A DNA stretch of 64,000 nt. It comes from Bacillus massilinigeriensis (GTDB lineage Bacteria > Bacillota > Bacilli > Bacillales > Cytobacillaceae). Shown here piece after piece: positions 34,831 to 47,040 of the stretch. Positions within the stretch are counted from its first letter, which is position 1, and every line of letters begins with the position of its first letter. Below the pieces are notes generated by a model. It saw nothing but the letters and a program-made list of their open reading frames with translations. It was not told the origin of the DNA and searched no databases. Where the stretch lies: the NCBI RefSeq assembly GCF_900111815.1, contig NZ_LT630004.1:2923423-2987422 (forward strand), written 5' to 3'. Both the position numbers and the translations under genes were made by a program.

Positions 34831-35796
34831 TTATGGCTTTAAGACAAGGTTTGGTTTTAACTCGAGCCTATGCTCTCCTTCGATAAAGCGAACCGTTCCA
34901 GACTTGGCGCGCATAACGACCGAATGAGTAAGACCCACATTTCCCTTGTACTGAACTCCTTTCAAAAGCTCACCATCGGTTACACCGGTTGCAGCAAAAA
35001 TAGCGTCATCCCCTTTTACAAGGTCTTCCATGAGGAGAATCTTGTTTACATCAAGACCCATCTTGATGCAACGCTCGGCTTCAGCATCATTTTGCGGAAG
35101 GAGCTTCCCTTGGATTTCTCCGCCAAGTGATTTCAAAGCAACTGCAGCAATAACACCTTCTGGCGCTCCGCCGGAACCGAACAGGATGTCGACGCCTGTA
35201 AAATCAAATGCAGTATTGATCGCACCAGCTACGTCTCCGTCGTTGATTAGCTTGATTCTGGCGCCTGCTTCGCGAAGCTGATGAATAATGTGTTCGTGGC
35301 GAGGCCTGTTCAGGACGGTTGCTACCACGTCTTCAATATTTTTGTTCTTCGCTTTTGCGACTGCCTTCAAATTGTCGATGACAGAAGCGTTGATGTCAAT
35401 TTGGCCGATTGCTTCCGGGCCGACTGCAATTTTATCCATATACATGTCTGGTGCATGAAGAAGGTTGCCGTTATCTGCAATCGCTAGTACCGCAAGCGCG
35501 TTCCAGCCTCCAGACGCAACAATGTTCGTCCCTTCCAGCGGGTCGACGGCGACATCCACACGCGGGCCATAGCCTGTGCCGAGTTTCTCACCGATATAAA
35601 GCATTGGCGCTTCGTCCATTTCTCCTTCACCAATGACGACCGTACCTTTCATTGGAATGGTATCGAATACATCACGCATCGCGGATGTTGCTGCATCGTC
35701 CGCCTCGTCTTTTTTACCGCGGCCCATCCAGCGCGCTGAAGCAAGTGCTGCTGCTTCCGTTACGCGCACTAGTTCCATCGTTAAGCTTCTTTCCAT
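34831..35796 (-). CDS. glpX: Fructose-1,6-bisphosphatase, class II
   Basis: Gluconeogenic phosphatase. Metal/phosphate motifs [33 protein letters not shown], split in two halves, and [16 protein letters not shown], with [15 protein letters not shown] in the second domain. 321 residues, as B. subtilis YwjI. GGGGAG precedes the ATG. Lies 68 bp after murAB and upstream of rho. Confidence 0.96.
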   Translation of the reverse strand: MERSLTMELVRVTEAAALASARWMGRGKKDEADDAATSAMRDVFDTIPMKGTVVIGEGEMDEAPMLYIGEKLGTGYGPRVDVAVDPLEGTNIVASGGWNALAVLAIADNGNLLHAPDMYMDKIAVGPEAIGQIDINASVIDNLKAVAKAKNKNIEDVVATVLNRPRHEHIIHQLREAGARIKLINDGDVAGAINTAFDFTGVDILFGSGGAPEGVIAAVALKSLGGEIQGKLLPQNDAEAERCIKMGLDVNKILLMEDLVKGDDAIFAATGVTDGELLKGVQYKGNVGLTHSVVMRAKSGTVRFIEGEHRLELKPNLVLKP

Positions 35797-35863
35797 CTGT
35801 CTCTCCCCTTGCTCTCGTCTGTATTTTTGTTCCCCCGCCGCTTGTAGGCGCGGAGTTGTTGGA

Positions 35864-37150
35864 TTAAGCGTTTTTCATGTGTTCTTGTTCTTCCTTTGTC
35901 AGCTCTTCACGCCAGACAGTTGCGCCAAGGCCATTCAGCTTTTCAACAAGGTGGCTGTAGCCCCTGTCAATATGTTCAAGCCCGGTAACTTCGGTGATGC
36001 CTTCCGCCATGAGCCCGGCGATGACAAGCGCTGCTCCTGCCCTCAAGTCACTCGCTTTCACTTTCGCTCCCTGGAGCTGGATAGGACCGTTGATGATTGC
36101 CGATCTGCCTTCTACTTTAATGTTGGCGTTCATCCTTCGCAGCTCGTCGATGTGCTTGAATCTTGCACCATAGATTGTATCGGTGACAACGCTTGATCCT
36201 TCGACTCTCGTCAATAAAGAGGTGAACGGCTGCTGAAGATCCGTAGGGAAACCTGGATATACAAGCGTTTTGATATCAACAGGCTTGTATTTTGCTGCAG
36301 GTCCTACGAATACTTGCTCATCACTCGTCTCAATTTGCACGCCGATTTCCTTCAGCTTTGCAATCAGCGACTCGATATGCTCCGGAATGACATTGTCAAT
36401 CGTTATTCCGTCCCCTGCAGCTGCTGCAAGAATCATGAAGGTTCCTGCTTCGATTCTATCAGGAATAATCGTATGGCGGCAGCCGTGAAGAGAATCTACT
36501 CCATCAATTCTGATTACATCGGTACCGGCACCTTTTATCTTGGCTCCCATGTTTGTTAAGAGTGTTGCTACATCAATGATTTCCGGTTCCTTCGCCGCGT
36601 TTTCAATCACGGTCCGGCCCTTTGCCCTTACTGCTGCAAGCATGATGTTGATGGTAGCGCCAACGCTGACGACATCAAGATAAATCCTTGCGCCGCGCAG
36701 CTCTTCCGCCCGCAAATAAATCGCGCCTTGCTCATTTGTCACGCTTGCGCCAAGCGCCTCGAATCCTTTGATATGCTGATCAATCGGGCGGGGTCCAAGG
36801 TGACAGCCACCAGGCAGTCCAATGACCGCTTTTTTAAACCGGCCTAGCATTGCTCCCATCAAATAATAGGAAGCTCGCAATTTCTTTACTTTCCCATTAG
36901 GCAAAGGCATGGAGATCATGGAAGACGGGTCCACCGTCATCTCATTTTCCGAAAATTCAACAGTACCGCCGATTTCCTCCATCAGGCTCTTCAGCATATG
37001 GACATCGGAAATATCCGGCAAACCTTCAATGGTGACAGGCGACTCAGCCAAAATCGTCGCTGGGATCAGGGCAACTGCACTATTTTTAGCACCGCTGACC
37101 CGGACAGTACCTTTTAACGGGTAACCGCCTGCAATCTTTAGCTTTTCCAT
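35864..37150 (-). CDS. murAB: UDP-N-acetylglucosamine 1-carboxyvinyltransferase, MurAB/MurZ type
   Basis: First committed step of peptidoglycan synthesis, transferring enolpyruvate from PEP to UDP-GlcNAc; fosfomycin target. The active-site cysteine lies in [15 protein letters not shown] (about 117). [12 protein letters not shown] at the N-terminus is typical. Gene order (fsa-murAB-glpX-rho) identifies it as the second Bacillus paralogue (MurAB/MurZ), while murAA lies by the atp genes in B. subtilis and is not seen here. 428 residues. Confidence 0.95.
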   Translation of the reverse strand: MEKLKIAGGYPLKGTVRVSGAKNSAVALIPATILAESPVTIEGLPDISDVHMLKSLMEEIGGTVEFSENEMTVDPSSMISMPLPNGKVKKLRASYYLMGAMLGRFKKAVIGLPGGCHLGPRPIDQHIKGFEALGASVTNEQGAIYLRAEELRGARIYLDVVSVGATINIMLAAVRAKGRTVIENAAKEPEIIDVATLLTNMGAKIKGAGTDVIRIDGVDSLHGCRHTIIPDRIEAGTFMILAAAAGDGITIDNVIPEHIESLIAKLKEIGVQIETSDEQVFVGPAAKYKPVDIKTLVYPGFPTDLQQPFTSLLTRVEGSSVVTDTIYGARFKHIDELRRMNANIKVEGRSAIINGPIQLQGAKVKASDLRAGAALVIAGLMAEGITEVTGLEHIDRGYSHLVEKLNGLGATVWREELTKEEQEHMKNA

Positions 37151-37296
37151 TCTTGACTCCCTTCTTAGCCGTTAGGTAAAGAACAGCCTGTCCGGCATGG
37201 ACAGCTGTCAAAATATTTTTCCATCCAAATTCATTGGGGGACAGCTCTTATGTTATTCTCTTATTTTACACGAATTTGCCATTTCCATGTAAGAAA

Positions 37297-37340
37297 ACAA
37301 AAAAAACTTGGGGATGCGGGTTGATATTCGTCCCGCACCC
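37297..37340 (-). terminator. Terminator of fsa
   Basis: GGGTGCGGG pairs with CCCGCATCC (one wobble) around an 11-nt loop and is followed by TTTTTTTTG on the minus strand. It separates fsa from murAB. Confidence 0.82.
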
Positions 37341-37354
37341 TACCAATATCCATT

Positions 37355-37999
37355 TTACGAGCGTTTTGCCCAATCGGCAAGGAATGCTTCAATCCCTTTA
37401 TCTGTAAGCGGGTGTTTGAATAGCTGCATGATAACTTTGTAAGGAATTGTTGCGATATCCGCACCGTTCAATGCTGCTTCTGTCACGTGCATTGGATGGC
37501 GGATGGATGCCGCGATAATTTCTGTTGAGATATCATGAATAGCAAAAATGTTGGAAATAGTTGAAATCAGTTCCATTCCGTTCTGGCCGATATCGTCAAG
37601 TCTTCCTAGGAACGGAGATACGTAAGTTGCACCTGCTCTTGCAGCAAGCAATGCTTGGTTTGCACTGAAAATGAGCGTAACATTTGTTTTGATGCCTTCT
37701 TTTGCAAAAGTGGAAACTGCTTTCAAGCCGTCTGGTGTCATTGGCACTTTCACTGTGATGTTAGGTGCGATTTTCGCTAGCTCGCGTCCTTCCTTGATCA
37801 TGCCTTCAGCATCAAGTGAGATGACTTCCGCACTAACAGAACCTGGAACAAGTTCAGTAATTTCTTTTAGACGGTCATGAAAAGAAACATCCTTCTCTTT
37901 TGCAACAAGTGACGGGTTCGTTGTGACACCGGCAATGCATCCAAGGGAATATGCTTCTTTGATTTCTTCCATATTAGCTGTATCAATAAAGAATTTCAT
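37355..37999 (-). CDS. fsa: Fructose-6-phosphate aldolase / transaldolase-like
   Basis: Short transaldolase-family barrel of 214 residues. N-terminal [16 protein letters not shown], Schiff-base lysine in [12 protein letters not shown], and [11 protein letters not shown] are diagnostic. Short members act as transaldolase or fructose-6-P aldolase; B. subtilis YwjH (Tal) at this locus is reported as a transaldolase, so either activity is possible. AGGAGG before the ATG. Lies after fba. Confidence 0.93.
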   Translation of the reverse strand: MKFFIDTANMEEIKEAYSLGCIAGVTTNPSLVAKEKDVSFHDRLKEITELVPGSVSAEVISLDAEGMIKEGRELAKIAPNITVKVPMTPDGLKAVSTFAKEGIKTNVTLIFSANQALLAARAGATYVSPFLGRLDDIGQNGMELISTISNIFAIHDISTEIIAASIRHPMHVTEAALNGADIATIPYKVIMQLFKHPLTDKGIEAFLADWAKRS

Positions 38000-38040
38000 G
38001 AGAAAAATTCCTCCTAGCAGGTTAGTTTACAGGAACGCAG

Positions 38041-38068
38041 GAAAACCGCCTCGTCCAAGGCGGTTTCC
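38041..38068 (-). terminator. Terminator-like hairpin between fba and fsa
   Basis: AAACCGCCT pairs with AGGCGGTTT around a 6-nt loop, then TTCCTG on the minus strand. The weak T-tract may let some fba transcripts continue into fsa. Confidence 0.7.
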
Positions 38069-38085
38069 ACAAGTCCCGGCGGCGT

Positions 38086-38943
38086 TTACGCTTTTTGAGA
38101 AGATCCGAATTCACGCATTTTTCCTTTAACAGTGTCCCTGATTGCATCGCGAGCAGGTCCAAGGTATTTGCGTGGATCGTATTCTTCCGGCTTAGCCGCA
38201 AGCACTTCGCGCACAACTTTGGCGGAAGCGATCTGGTTTTCGGTATTTACATTGATTTTTGCTGTACCAAGAGAAATAGACTTCTTGATGTCAGCAGTTG
38301 GGATGCCAGTTCCGCCATGTAGAACAAGCGGTACACCTGCAACTGTATTGATTTCTTCCATTTCTTTAAATCCAAGATTAGGCTCGCCTTTGTATGGTCC
38401 ATGAACAGAGCCAAGTGCTGGTGCCAAGCAGTCGATGCCTGTACGCTCTACAAGCTCTTTACATTCATTTACATCAGCATAAATTACGCCGTCTGCCACA
38501 ACGTCATCTTCTTGTCCGCCAACAGTTCCAAGTTCTGCCTCAACAGAAACTCCCTTTGCATGCGCATACTCCACAACTTTCTTCGTTGTTTCGATGTTTT
38601 CCTCAAAAGGATGGTGGGAAGCGTCAATCATAACGGATGTGAAGCCTGCGTCGATTGCTGCTTTACATTTTTCGAAGCTTGAACCGTGGTCAAGGTGAAT
38701 CGCCACAGGTACAGTGGTATTATAGTCTTCCATCAGACCTTCAACCATTTTAACAACAGTTTTGAATCCTCCCATATAGCGAGCAGCGCCTTCGGAAACC
38801 CCTAGGATAACAGGAGATTGCTCTTCTTCTGCAGCCTGAAGGATCGCCTGAGTGAACTCAAGGTTATTCAAGTTAAACTGTCCAACGGCATAGCCCTCTG
38901 CGTTTGCTTTTTTCAACATTTCAGTCATTGAAACTAAAGGCAT
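38086..38943 (-). CDS. fba: Fructose-bisphosphate aldolase, class II
   Basis: Zinc aldolase of glycolysis. Zinc and substrate motifs [35 protein letters not shown] and VLHGGTGIP are present. ATG at 38943 with AAGGAGG 8 nt upstream; the longer frame is rejected. 285 residues as in B. subtilis FbaA. The 381-bp gap upstream (38944-39324) holds a repeat relic and no gene. Confidence 0.96.
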   Translation of the reverse strand: MPLVSMTEMLKKANAEGYAVGQFNLNNLEFTQAILQAAEEEQSPVILGVSEGAARYMGGFKTVVKMVEGLMEDYNTTVPVAIHLDHGSSFEKCKAAIDAGFTSVMIDASHHPFEENIETTKKVVEYAHAKGVSVEAELGTVGGQEDDVVADGVIYADVNECKELVERTGIDCLAPALGSVHGPYKGEPNLGFKEMEEINTVAGVPLVLHGGTGIPTADIKKSISLGTAKINVNTENQIASAKVVREVLAAKPEEYDPRKYLGPARDAIRDTVKGKMREFGSSQKA

Positions 38944-39189
38944 GACTTTTCCTCCTTCATTAGATCGCTCATGTTTGTCCATGCTCCCTATTAAGCTTTT
39001 CCTGCATTACTTTTGATTATGTACCCGGAAGCGTTGCGGCCAAAACAGATAATCCAGTGGAATTCACTTGTTATCATACCAGAATGAAATCATAATTGCT
39101 ATTCATGGAGCCCCCTTTTTCCATCTGTCATAAAAATGCTATAAAGCAAACGTTTTCATTTGATTTTGTTGGAAGAAAGGAAAAAAAAC

Positions 39190-39265
39190 GTGCAGTAATA
39201 CGGTGCAGCGAACGAGGAAGCTTCCCACACCACCCGCGGAAAGCGAAGCGCCTGAAATGGAAATC
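39190..39265. repeat. Common Bacillaceae intergenic repeat relic
   Basis: The stretch containing CACCACCCGCGGAAAGCGAAG followed by GCCTGAAATGGAAATCACC resembles a short element that I recall as frequent between Bacillaceae genes. Only one copy is seen here; identification is from memory. Confidence 0.45.
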
Positions 39266-39324
39266 ACCAGCCTCTCACAAGGTAAAGGGAGCGCGCTCAA
39301 TTAGATGCAGCTTTTTAGTTTGTG

Positions 39325-39693
39325 TCATGAGGTTGGCTGGACATATTTCTTCACTGCTGAGCGAATGTCATCAATGTCAAACGGCTTGGCAAAATGGGTG
39401 ATGGCACCTAAATTCATGGCTTCCTGAATCATATCGAGCTCGCCATACGCGGTCATGATGATGACACGAATATCTTTGTCGATTACTTTCATTCTCTTAA
39501 GGATTTCAATGCCATCCATTCCGGGAATTTTCATATCTAGGAGCACGAGGTCTGGTGAATGCTTCTTCAACGTGTCGAGTGCCTGGACACCGTTGGCAGC
39601 CTGGAATGTCTGGTAACCTTCTTTTTTAAGCACTTCGTTGAGCAGGATGCGAATGCCAAATTGGTCATCTACAATCAGAATTTTTTCATTCAT
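39325..39693 (-). CDS. spo0F: Sporulation phosphorelay response regulator Spo0F
   Basis: Single-domain receiver that takes phosphate from sporulation kinases and gives it to Spo0B. Acidic pocket DD at residues 9-10 ([10 protein letters not shown]), phospho-acceptor Asp near 53 ([13 protein letters not shown]), Thr/Ser in IIMTAYGE and Lys in FAKPFD. ATG at 39693 after GGGGGAG. About 122 residues. It is divergent from ywjG. Confidence 0.95.
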   Translation of the reverse strand: MNEKILIVDDQFGIRILLNEVLKKEGYQTFQAANGVQALDTLKKHSPDLVLLDMKIPGMDGIEILKRMKVIDKDIRVIIMTAYGELDMIQEAMNLGAITHFAKPFDIDDIRSAVKKYVQPTS

Positions 39694-39800
39694 GCTGCTT
39701 CTCCCCCACTTCATTCATTTATTCTGTCATAATTCGAAAATTTTTCCACCCACTTACATACAATTCGCCAAATTCCTGTAAAATCCTTCACCAGTTTCAA

Positions 39801-39830
39801 CATTCCTCTTTTGTCAAAAACAGTTAAAAT
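39801..39830. promoter_or_regulatory. Possible Spo0A box and sigma-H promoter of spo0F
   Basis: TTTTGTCAAAAA (39809-39820) differs by one base from the Spo0A box consensus TTTTGTCGAAAA. On the minus strand AGAGGAATG overlaps it, with GTGAAGGAT downstream at a spacing near that of sigma-H elements (consensus AGGAWWW / GAAT). B. subtilis spo0F is known to be under sigma-H and Spo0A control. The -10 match is imperfect. Confidence 0.5.
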
Positions 39831-39927
39831 GGAAATACTTCGTGATGGGTGGGGAATCAGCAGGAATATTTGCCATGTCTTCCACCTCCGTTATAAGATG
39901 AAAACAGTAATTACGGAGGCGATGAAT

Positions 39928-40476
39928 TTGTTAAAAATGTTTTCAACCCAGCTGTCAGGGCTGTTCAAGAAAATCATGGAAAGAGAAGAGAACTCCATCG
40001 AGGACGGCGCACGTCTTCTCGCCCAAGCAGCGCTTGGCGAGGGAACGATTTTTATCGGTGGAATCGGAGAGATGAGGGCCATCGCAACAGAAGCTATCTA
40101 TGGAGCGGAGCCGCTTCAAGGGGCAAAGAGGCTGGCGGTCCAAGAGGCGTCCAGTGTCGAGGATGGTAGCATCAAAGATTTGGCGTCGGCGGATCGCGTG
40201 CTCCTCGCGGCACGGGAATCAAATGACGAAGCAGCACTCTTCATGGCAAAAGAGCTCGTTCAGGAGGGCGTCCCATTCGTTGCGATTTTTGCGATTGCTC
40301 GGGATGGTGGGATTCAAGATCTGGCGGATGTCAGTATCAGCTTAGATATGCAAAAAGGGCTGCTTCCTGATGAAGAAGGCGGACGCTTCGGTTATCCTGT
40401 CGGAATCGCCGCCCTGTTCGTCTATCATGGCCTCAAATTTGCCATCGATGAAATGATCGCTGAATATGAGGAATGA
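39928..40476 (+). CDS. ywjG: DUF2529 protein, YwjG-like
   Basis: 182-residue conserved Bacillus protein of unknown function. The fold looks like a SIS-type sugar isomerase domain (FIGGIGEMRAIATEAIYGAEP, VPFVAIFAIARDGGIQDLADVSI), an inference from pattern. TTG start at 39928 with GGAGG 8 nt upstream; the ATG at 39922 is too close to that site. Divergent from spo0F as in B. subtilis, with its own terminator. Confidence 0.85.
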   Translation: MLKMFSTQLSGLFKKIMEREENSIEDGARLLAQAALGEGTIFIGGIGEMRAIATEAIYGAEPLQGAKRLAVQEASSVEDGSIKDLASADRVLLAARESNDEAALFMAKELVQEGVPFVAIFAIARDGGIQDLADVSISLDMQKGLLPDEEGGRFGYPVGIAALFVYHGLKFAIDEMIAEYEE

Positions 40477-40487
40477 TGATTGGAAGG

Positions 40488-40516
40488 GGCTGGCCATAAG
40501 TGGCCGGCTCTTTTTC
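40488..40516 (+). terminator. Terminator of ywjG
   Basis: GCTGGCCA pairs with TGGCCGGC (one wobble) around TAAG, then CTCTTTTT. Confidence 0.85.
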
Positions 40517-40662
40517 GGTTGGCAGAATATTTGTCTATGGCAACTGTTAACGTTCCTCATGGTCTTTGTTTCGTTTGAGAGAGACTTATTGGCGGATCCT
40601 CCCCCGATTTCCATTATAAAGATAATTGGAAACTAGAGAAACCCGATGTAGATGTGCACTTC

Positions 40663-40697
40663 AAAAAAAGAGTACCCGCTGTATTTGCGGGTACTCT
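40663..40697 (-). terminator. Terminator of pyrG
   Basis: A perfect 11-bp stem AGAGTACCCGC/GCGGGTACTCT with a 7-nt loop is followed by TTTTTTTG on the minus strand. Confidence 0.92.
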
Positions 40698-40704
40698 TCC
40701 TTTA

Positions 40705-42402
<1,698 letters not shown>

Positions 42403-42411
42403 TTACAAAAA

Positions 42412-42449
42412 TAAAAAAACGCTCCGCATACAAAGTAAGGGAGCGTTTT
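42412..42449 (-). terminator. pyrG leader attenuator hairpin
   Basis: AACGCTCC pairs with GGAGCGTT around a 14-nt loop, then TTTTTTT, all within the pyrG leader downstream of the +1 site. The C/T-rich arm (GCTCCCTTACTTT) could pair with a 5' poly-G tail. That is the B. subtilis pyrG mechanism, where low CTP causes reiterative G addition and antitermination. It would also terminate rpoE readthrough. Confidence 0.82.
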
Positions 42450-42486
42450 AATCGCTTATCAAACAGACCGTCCTTTTTAAGGAGCC

Positions 42487-42523
42487 CAAAAATGATTCTA
42501 CCTTCCGGCATTTGAAAAGTCAA
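42487..42523 (-). promoter_or_regulatory. pyrG promoter with GGGC initiation site
   Basis: TTGACT (42518-42523) and TAGAAT (42495-42500) are spaced by 17 bp; 7 nt on, the transcript would start at 42487 with GGGCTCC. The GGGC start is the known requirement for CTP-sensitive reiterative transcription at Bacillus pyrG. Confidence 0.85.
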
Positions 42524-42532
42524 CAGAGAAAC

Positions 42533-43084
42533 TTAAAGGTCTTCTTCTTTGTCCTCATCTTCCTCTAAATCATCATCAAGGTCCTCGTCTTCTTCAACTA
42601 AGACTTCATCTTCTTCAATGACGTCTTCATCAAACTCGTCCAAATCTTCTTCATCGTCGAAGTCCTCTTCTTCATCCTCTGCGAGGTCCTCTTCTTCAAA
42701 GTCATCGAATTCAAGATCTTCTTCTATTTCATCAAACTCTTCGACTTCGTCTTCTTCCACAGCTTTTTTCGCCTTTTTCTTGCGCGGTTTGACTGCTGGG
42801 ACTACTTCATCTTCAACATGATCCACCGGATACCAGAACCTGAGGCCCCAGCGATTTTCGCCAAGACCGATGAAACGTCCGTCGATGTTCAAGTCTGTAT
42901 AGAACTGGACCATTTTTTCTTCAGCCTCACCCTTTGGCACACTTAAAAGGCTGTTGATTTCCTTCACTAAATCTTTGAAAGATACAGGCTGTTTTTTCTC
43001 AGCCAAGAGCTCATAGGCAGCTTCGATGAATGAAAATTCTTTAAGCTGTTCCTTTGTGTATTGGTTTAGGCTCAACTCGCGCAC
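42533..43084 (-). CDS. rpoE: RNA polymerase delta subunit
   Basis: Gram-positive RNA polymerase accessory subunit that speeds recycling and raises initiating-NTP sensitivity. N-terminal HARE-HTH domain (about 1-95, EFSFIEAAYELLAEKKQPVSFKDL in two parts) is followed by a short basic KPRKKKAKKA stretch and a roughly 75-residue tail made almost only of D and E. 183 residues (B. subtilis 173). Confidence 0.96.
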   Translation of the reverse strand: MRELSLNQYTKEQLKEFSFIEAAYELLAEKKQPVSFKDLVKEINSLLSVPKGEAEEKMVQFYTDLNIDGRFIGLGENRWGLRFWYPVDHVEDEVVPAVKPRKKKAKKAVEEDEVEEFDEIEEDLEFDDFEEEDLAEDEEEDFDDEEDLDEFDEDVIEEDEVLVEEDEDLDDDLEEDEDKEEDL

Positions 43085-43192
43085 TTCCTTTCTCTATTAA
43101 AGCCCGCTCTGGTTGCGGGCGGCAATCCTGAAAACAAGCAAAAATACCCAAAATGCATATTCTTCATTATAAACAATTTTATTCTGTTTATG

Positions 43193-43420
43193 CTAGTGTA
43201 TTCTGTTGTTTTCCGTTGATTTTTCAGCGGAATTCCCGTGGTTCTTTCTTGCGGTAAGTTCCTTTTCCTCGCAGGACCCCTTTACCATCAACTTGCGCGC
43301 CAAATAGAAAAAATAAATGGAGAGGATGAAAAAGGAGATCGCGCCGAGTTGACGCTGGTATAAATAATAAAGGACCGACAGCGCCCCTGCTTTTCCCGCT
43401 ACGTTTACCACCGTTCTCAT
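43193..43420 (-). CDS. Hypothetical small membrane protein
   Basis: About 75 residues from an ATG at 43420 (AGGA about 10 nt upstream; an earlier ATG at 43468 lacks a site). One or two membrane segments (ALSVLYYLY and LGAISFFILSIYFFYLARKLM), then a charged tail with KSTENN. Not recognised. It lies between icmF and rpoE with 108 bp to rpoE. Confidence 0.55.
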   Translation of the reverse strand: MRTVVNVAGKAGALSVLYYLYQRQLGAISFFILSIYFFYLARKLMVKGSCEEKELTARKNHGNSAEKSTENNRIH

Positions 43421-43596
43421 ATTGTTCACATCCTGGGTTTCACTCTGATTGGGAATCCAGCCTTCCATAGATATAATTCCATGAACTCAGCAATTAATCA
43501 AGTTCTATTCAGGCTAGAATCATTATATACAATAACAAATCCTCATAGATACCCAAAGGAACGGAAAGGAGAATGTGGTTTAACACACTAAAGCGC

Positions 43597-43765
43597 TGGG
43601 GGTCAGGCACGCTTCATGCCGGTAACACTTCGCTACTGTGACTCACCACCGCAACGGGGGTCAGGCACGCTGCACTCTAGCAATACTTCACCGCATTAAA
43701 GCTGCACAAAAATGGGGGTCAGGCACCCGGGGTTGCGGTGATCCGCTAAAGGGTGCCTGACCCCC
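43597..43765. repeat. GGGGGTCAGGCAC repeats, last pair forming the icmF terminator
   Basis: Three direct copies of GGGGGTCAGGCAC (43597, 43656, 43714) and one inverted copy (43751-43765) occur in 170 bp. The third and fourth form a perfect 15-bp hairpin; on the minus strand it follows the icmF stop and precedes ATTTTTG, so it can terminate icmF. The motif GGTGCCTGACCC is a short intergenic element I recall from other Bacillaceae. A weaker relative (GGCACCTGACAC) lies at 54783. The gap 43421-43773 holds no gene. Confidence 0.8.
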
Positions 43766-43773
43766 GCCTTTTG

Positions 43774-46700
43774 CTACATGTTTCGGCGGTATTGGCCGCC
43801 TACTTCGTAGAGGGCGCTTGTGATTTGGCCTAAGCTTGCATATCGGACGGTTTCCATCAGTTCGGCGAAGATGTTGCCGCCGGTTACAGCTGCTTCTTTC
43901 AGCCTTGCAATTGCTTCGGCGCTCTTATCTTCATTTCTACCCTTGAACGCTTCCAAATTCCTGATTTGCGTTTCTTTCTCTTCTTGGGTTGCACGCGCGA
44001 TTTCCATGTTGTCGAGCGCTTCTTCTGAAGGAGGGTTCGGGTTCAGATAAGTGTTGACACCAATAATCGGCAGTTCACCAGTATGCTTTAACATTTCGTA
44101 GTGCATCGACTCATCCTGAATCTTGCCGCGCTGATATTGCGTCTCCATCGCGCCGAGCACGCCGCCGCGGTCGTTGATCCGCTCAAACTCCTGGAGAACA
44201 GCCTCTTCCACAAGGTCTGTCAGCTCTTCAATAATGAACGCACCTTGCAGCGGGTTTTCATTCTTCGTCAAACCATGCTCCTTCGTGATGATCATCTGAA
44301 TAGCCATCGCCCGGCGTACAGATTCCTCCGTCGGTGTTGTGATCGCCTCATCATACGCATTTGTATGAAGCGAGTTGCAGTTATCGTGTAGCGCCATTAA
44401 CGCTTGAAGCGTCGTACGGATATCGTTGAAATCAATCTCTTGCGCATGCAGCGAGCGTCCTGATGTTTGAATATGATACTTCAGCTTCTGGCTACGCTCG
44501 TTCGCCCCATACTTCTCCCTCATGACAGCAGCCCAAATTCGGCGCGCTACCCGGCCAAGTACTGAATACTCCGGATCAAGGCCATTCGAGAAAAAGAAGC
44601 TCAAGTTCGGCGCGAAATCATCAATTTTCATGCCCCTGCTGAGGTAGTACTCCACATACGTAAATCCATTCGCCAGCGTGAACGCCAGCTGGGAAATCGG
44701 GTTCGCCCCCGCTTCTGCAATATGGTAGCCCGAAATCGAAACAGAATAATAGTTGCGCACCTTCTTGTCGATGAAATACTGCTGGATATCTCCCATCATT
44801 CGCAATGCAAACTCCGTGGAGAAAATGCATGTATTCTGGCCTTGATCCTCTTTCAGAATATCAGCCTGAACCGTTCCGCGGACAGTCTGCAGCGTCCACT
44901 CACGAATTTGCGTCACTTCTTCCTCTGTTAACGGACGGCCAAGCTCTGCCTCCTTCTTCTCCAGTTGCTGTTCAACAGCCGTGTTCATGAACATCGCGAG
45001 AATAATCGGCGCCGGCCCGTTGATCGTCATTGAAACAGAAGTCGTCGGATGGCATAGATCAAAGCCTGCATACAGTTTCTTCATATCATCAAGCGTACAG
45101 ATGTTAACGCCGCTCTCCCCGACTTTTCCGTAAATGTCAGGACGGTGATCCGGATCTTCCCCATAGAGCGTTACCGAGTCAAATGCCGTACTCAAGCGCT
45201 TCGCATCATCATCCTTAGATAAATAGTGGAAGCGGCGATTCGTCCGCTCTGGTGTACCTTCCCCGGCAAACTGACGCTTCGGATCCTCGCCTTCGCGCTT
45301 GAACGGGAACACACCCGCTGTATAAGGGAAAGAACCAGGCACATTTTCAAGATAAACCCAGCGTACAATCTCGCCGTAATCCTGGTAGCGCGGCAATGCT
45401 ACTTTCGGAATGCTGAGACCAGCAAGGCTCTTCGTGCGAAGCTCTGTCACGATTTCCCTATCGCGGATTTTCGTTACAAACCGCTCACCTGCGTACTTCT
45501 CCTTCAGCGCCGGCCAGCCCTCCAGAATTCTCTTCGTTTCCGCTGTCAGGCTCTCTTCAATCTCTTCCTTTATTTTCAGCAAAGCATTTTCCGCTGCTTC
45601 ACCCGCACCGCTTTCCTTCAAAGCAGCAAGCGCACCCTCGACTTGGAACAGCCTGCGAGCTGCATCCGCCTGCTCTGCTGCCTTCTTGTGATACCCGCGA
45701 ACCGTCTCTGAAATTTCGCGCAAGTAATAGCGGCGGTCATTCGGTATAATCACGTTCTGTTTTTCTACTTTCGCTTCCTTTGAAAAAGAAGTGCTCCAGT
45801 CTGTGCCCGCTTTTTCGTTGATTTTTTCAATAAGCGCCGCGAACAATGCGTTTGTCCCCGGATCGTTGAACTGGCTCGCAATTGTGCCATATACCGGCAT
45901 ATCGCCATAATCTTGTTCGAAAAGCTTATGGCTGCGCTGGAACTGTTTTTGCACTTGGCGCTGGGCATCCTCGGAGCCTTTGCGCTCAAACTTATTGATG
46001 ACAATCAAATCTGCGTAATCGATCATATCGATTTTTTCAAGCTGGGAAGGCGCTCCGAATTCGCTGGTCATCACATACATTGAAACATCGCAAATGTCGG
46101 TGATTCCTGCATCGCCTTGCCCGATACCGCTCGTCTCAACGATAACTAAATCAAATCCGGCAGCCTTGACGACTGCAATCGCATCATGGATTGCTAAGGA
46201 CAATTCTGAACGTGAATTACGGGTAGCCAGGCTTCGCATATACACGCGCGGTGAAAAAATAGCATTCATCCGAATCCTGTCGCCCAAGAGCGCTCCGCCC
46301 GTCTTTTGCTTCGTCGGATCAACGGACAGGATCGCCACACGCTTTTCCGAAATTTCATTAATGAATCGGCGAATCAGTTCATCCGTCAGCGAGCTTTTTC
46401 CCGCTCCGCCAGTACCCGTGATTCCGATGACAGGAACCGAAGTACCGATAGACTTCACCTTTTCCATCACTGATTCGACCGCTGCCGCAGTTTCTGCTGG
46501 TGCCCCAACCTGCTGTTCAGCAAGGGTGATCAGCTTCGCTACCGCCTGGACGCCGCCGGAAGCAAGCTTTTCCACTTCCCCTGCATCTTCCGGGGTGACC
46601 GTAGGAAAATCGCATTCTTTCAGCATCATTTGAATCATACCTTCAAGGCCTAACAAGCGGCCGTCTTCCGGTGAAAAAATCCGTGCAATTCCGTAATCAT

Positions 46701-47040
46701 GCAGTTCCTTGATTTCCTTTGGGATGATAACGCCGCCCCCGCCGCCGTAAATGCGGATGTGGGAAGCGCCACGCTCATTTAAAAGATCCCGCATATATTT
46801 AAAATACTCCACATGGCCGCCTTGGTACGATGAAATGGCAATTCCTTGGGCGTCCTCCTGGATGGCTGCATTCACCACTTCCTCAACAGAACGGTTGTGG
46901 CCAAGATGGATTACTTCCGCGCCTCCTGCCTGCAGGATGCGGCGCATGATGTTGATTGAAGCGTCATGCCCGTCAAACAAACTTGAAGCCGTCACAAAGC
47001 GAATATGATTCTTCGGCTGATACGTTTCCGTCGTGTTCAT
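43774..47040 (-). CDS. icmF: Fused isobutyryl-CoA mutase IcmF
   Basis: Adenosylcobalamin enzyme interconverting isobutyryl-CoA and n-butyryl-CoA (some also act on isovaleryl/pivalyl-CoA). Domain order: N-terminal B12-binding domain with the cobalt-ligand motif [10 protein letters not shown] (about 20-150), MeaI-type GTPase chaperone with P-loop [13 protein letters not shown] (about 207) and NKFERKG, a linker, then the mutase barrel with [12 protein letters not shown]. 1088 residues, as in known IcmF. Its ATG overlaps the tetR stop (ATGA). It links branched-chain acyl-CoA to beta-oxidation by the rest of the operon. Confidence 0.95.
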   Translation of the reverse strand: MNTTETYQPKNHIRFVTASSLFDGHDASINIMRRILQAGGAEVIHLGHNRSVEEVVNAAIQEDAQGIAISSYQGGHVEYFKYMRDLLNERGASHIRIYGGGGGVIIPKEIKELHDYGIARIFSPEDGRLLGLEGMIQMMLKECDFPTVTPEDAGEVEKLASGGVQAVAKLITLAEQQVGAPAETAAAVESVMEKVKSIGTSVPVIGITGTGGAGKSSLTDELIRRFINEISEKRVAILSVDPTKQKTGGALLGDRIRMNAIFSPRVYMRSLATRNSRSELSLAIHDAIAVVKAAGFDLVIVETSGIGQGDAGITDICDVSMYVMTSEFGAPSQLEKIDMIDYADLIVINKFERKGSEDAQRQVQKQFQRSHKLFEQDYGDMPVYGTIASQFNDPGTNALFAALIEKINEKAGTDWSTSFSKEAKVEKQNVIIPNDRRYYLREISETVRGYHKKAAEQADAARRLFQVEGALAALKESGAGEAAENALLKIKEEIEESLTAETKRILEGWPALKEKYAGERFVTKIRDREIVTELRTKSLAGLSIPKVALPRYQDYGEIVRWVYLENVPGSFPYTAGVFPFKREGEDPKRQFAGEGTPERTNRRFHYLSKDDDAKRLSTAFDSVTLYGEDPDHRPDIYGKVGESGVNICTLDDMKKLYAGFDLCHPTTSVSMTINGPAPIILAMFMNTAVEQQLEKKEAELGRPLTEEEVTQIREWTLQTVRGTVQADILKEDQGQNTCIFSTEFALRMMGDIQQYFIDKKVRNYYSVSISGYHIAEAGANPISQLAFTLANGFTYVEYYLSRGMKIDDFAPNLSFFFSNGLDPEYSVLGRVARRIWAAVMREKYGANERSQKLKYHIQTSGRSLHAQEIDFNDIRTTLQALMALHDNCNSLHTNAYDEAITTPTEESVRRAMAIQMIITKEHGLTKNENPLQGAFIIEELTDLVEEAVLQEFERINDRGGVLGAMETQYQRGKIQDESMHYEMLKHTGELPIIGVNTYLNPNPPSEEALDNMEIARATQEEKETQIRNLEAFKGRNEDKSAEAIARLKEAAVTGGNIFAELMETVRYASLGQITSALYEVGGQYRRNM

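Noticed and set aside
42549..42821. Serine-only plus-strand ORF
   Set aside because: Antisense shadow of the acidic tail of rpoE (GAA/GAT codons read in reverse).
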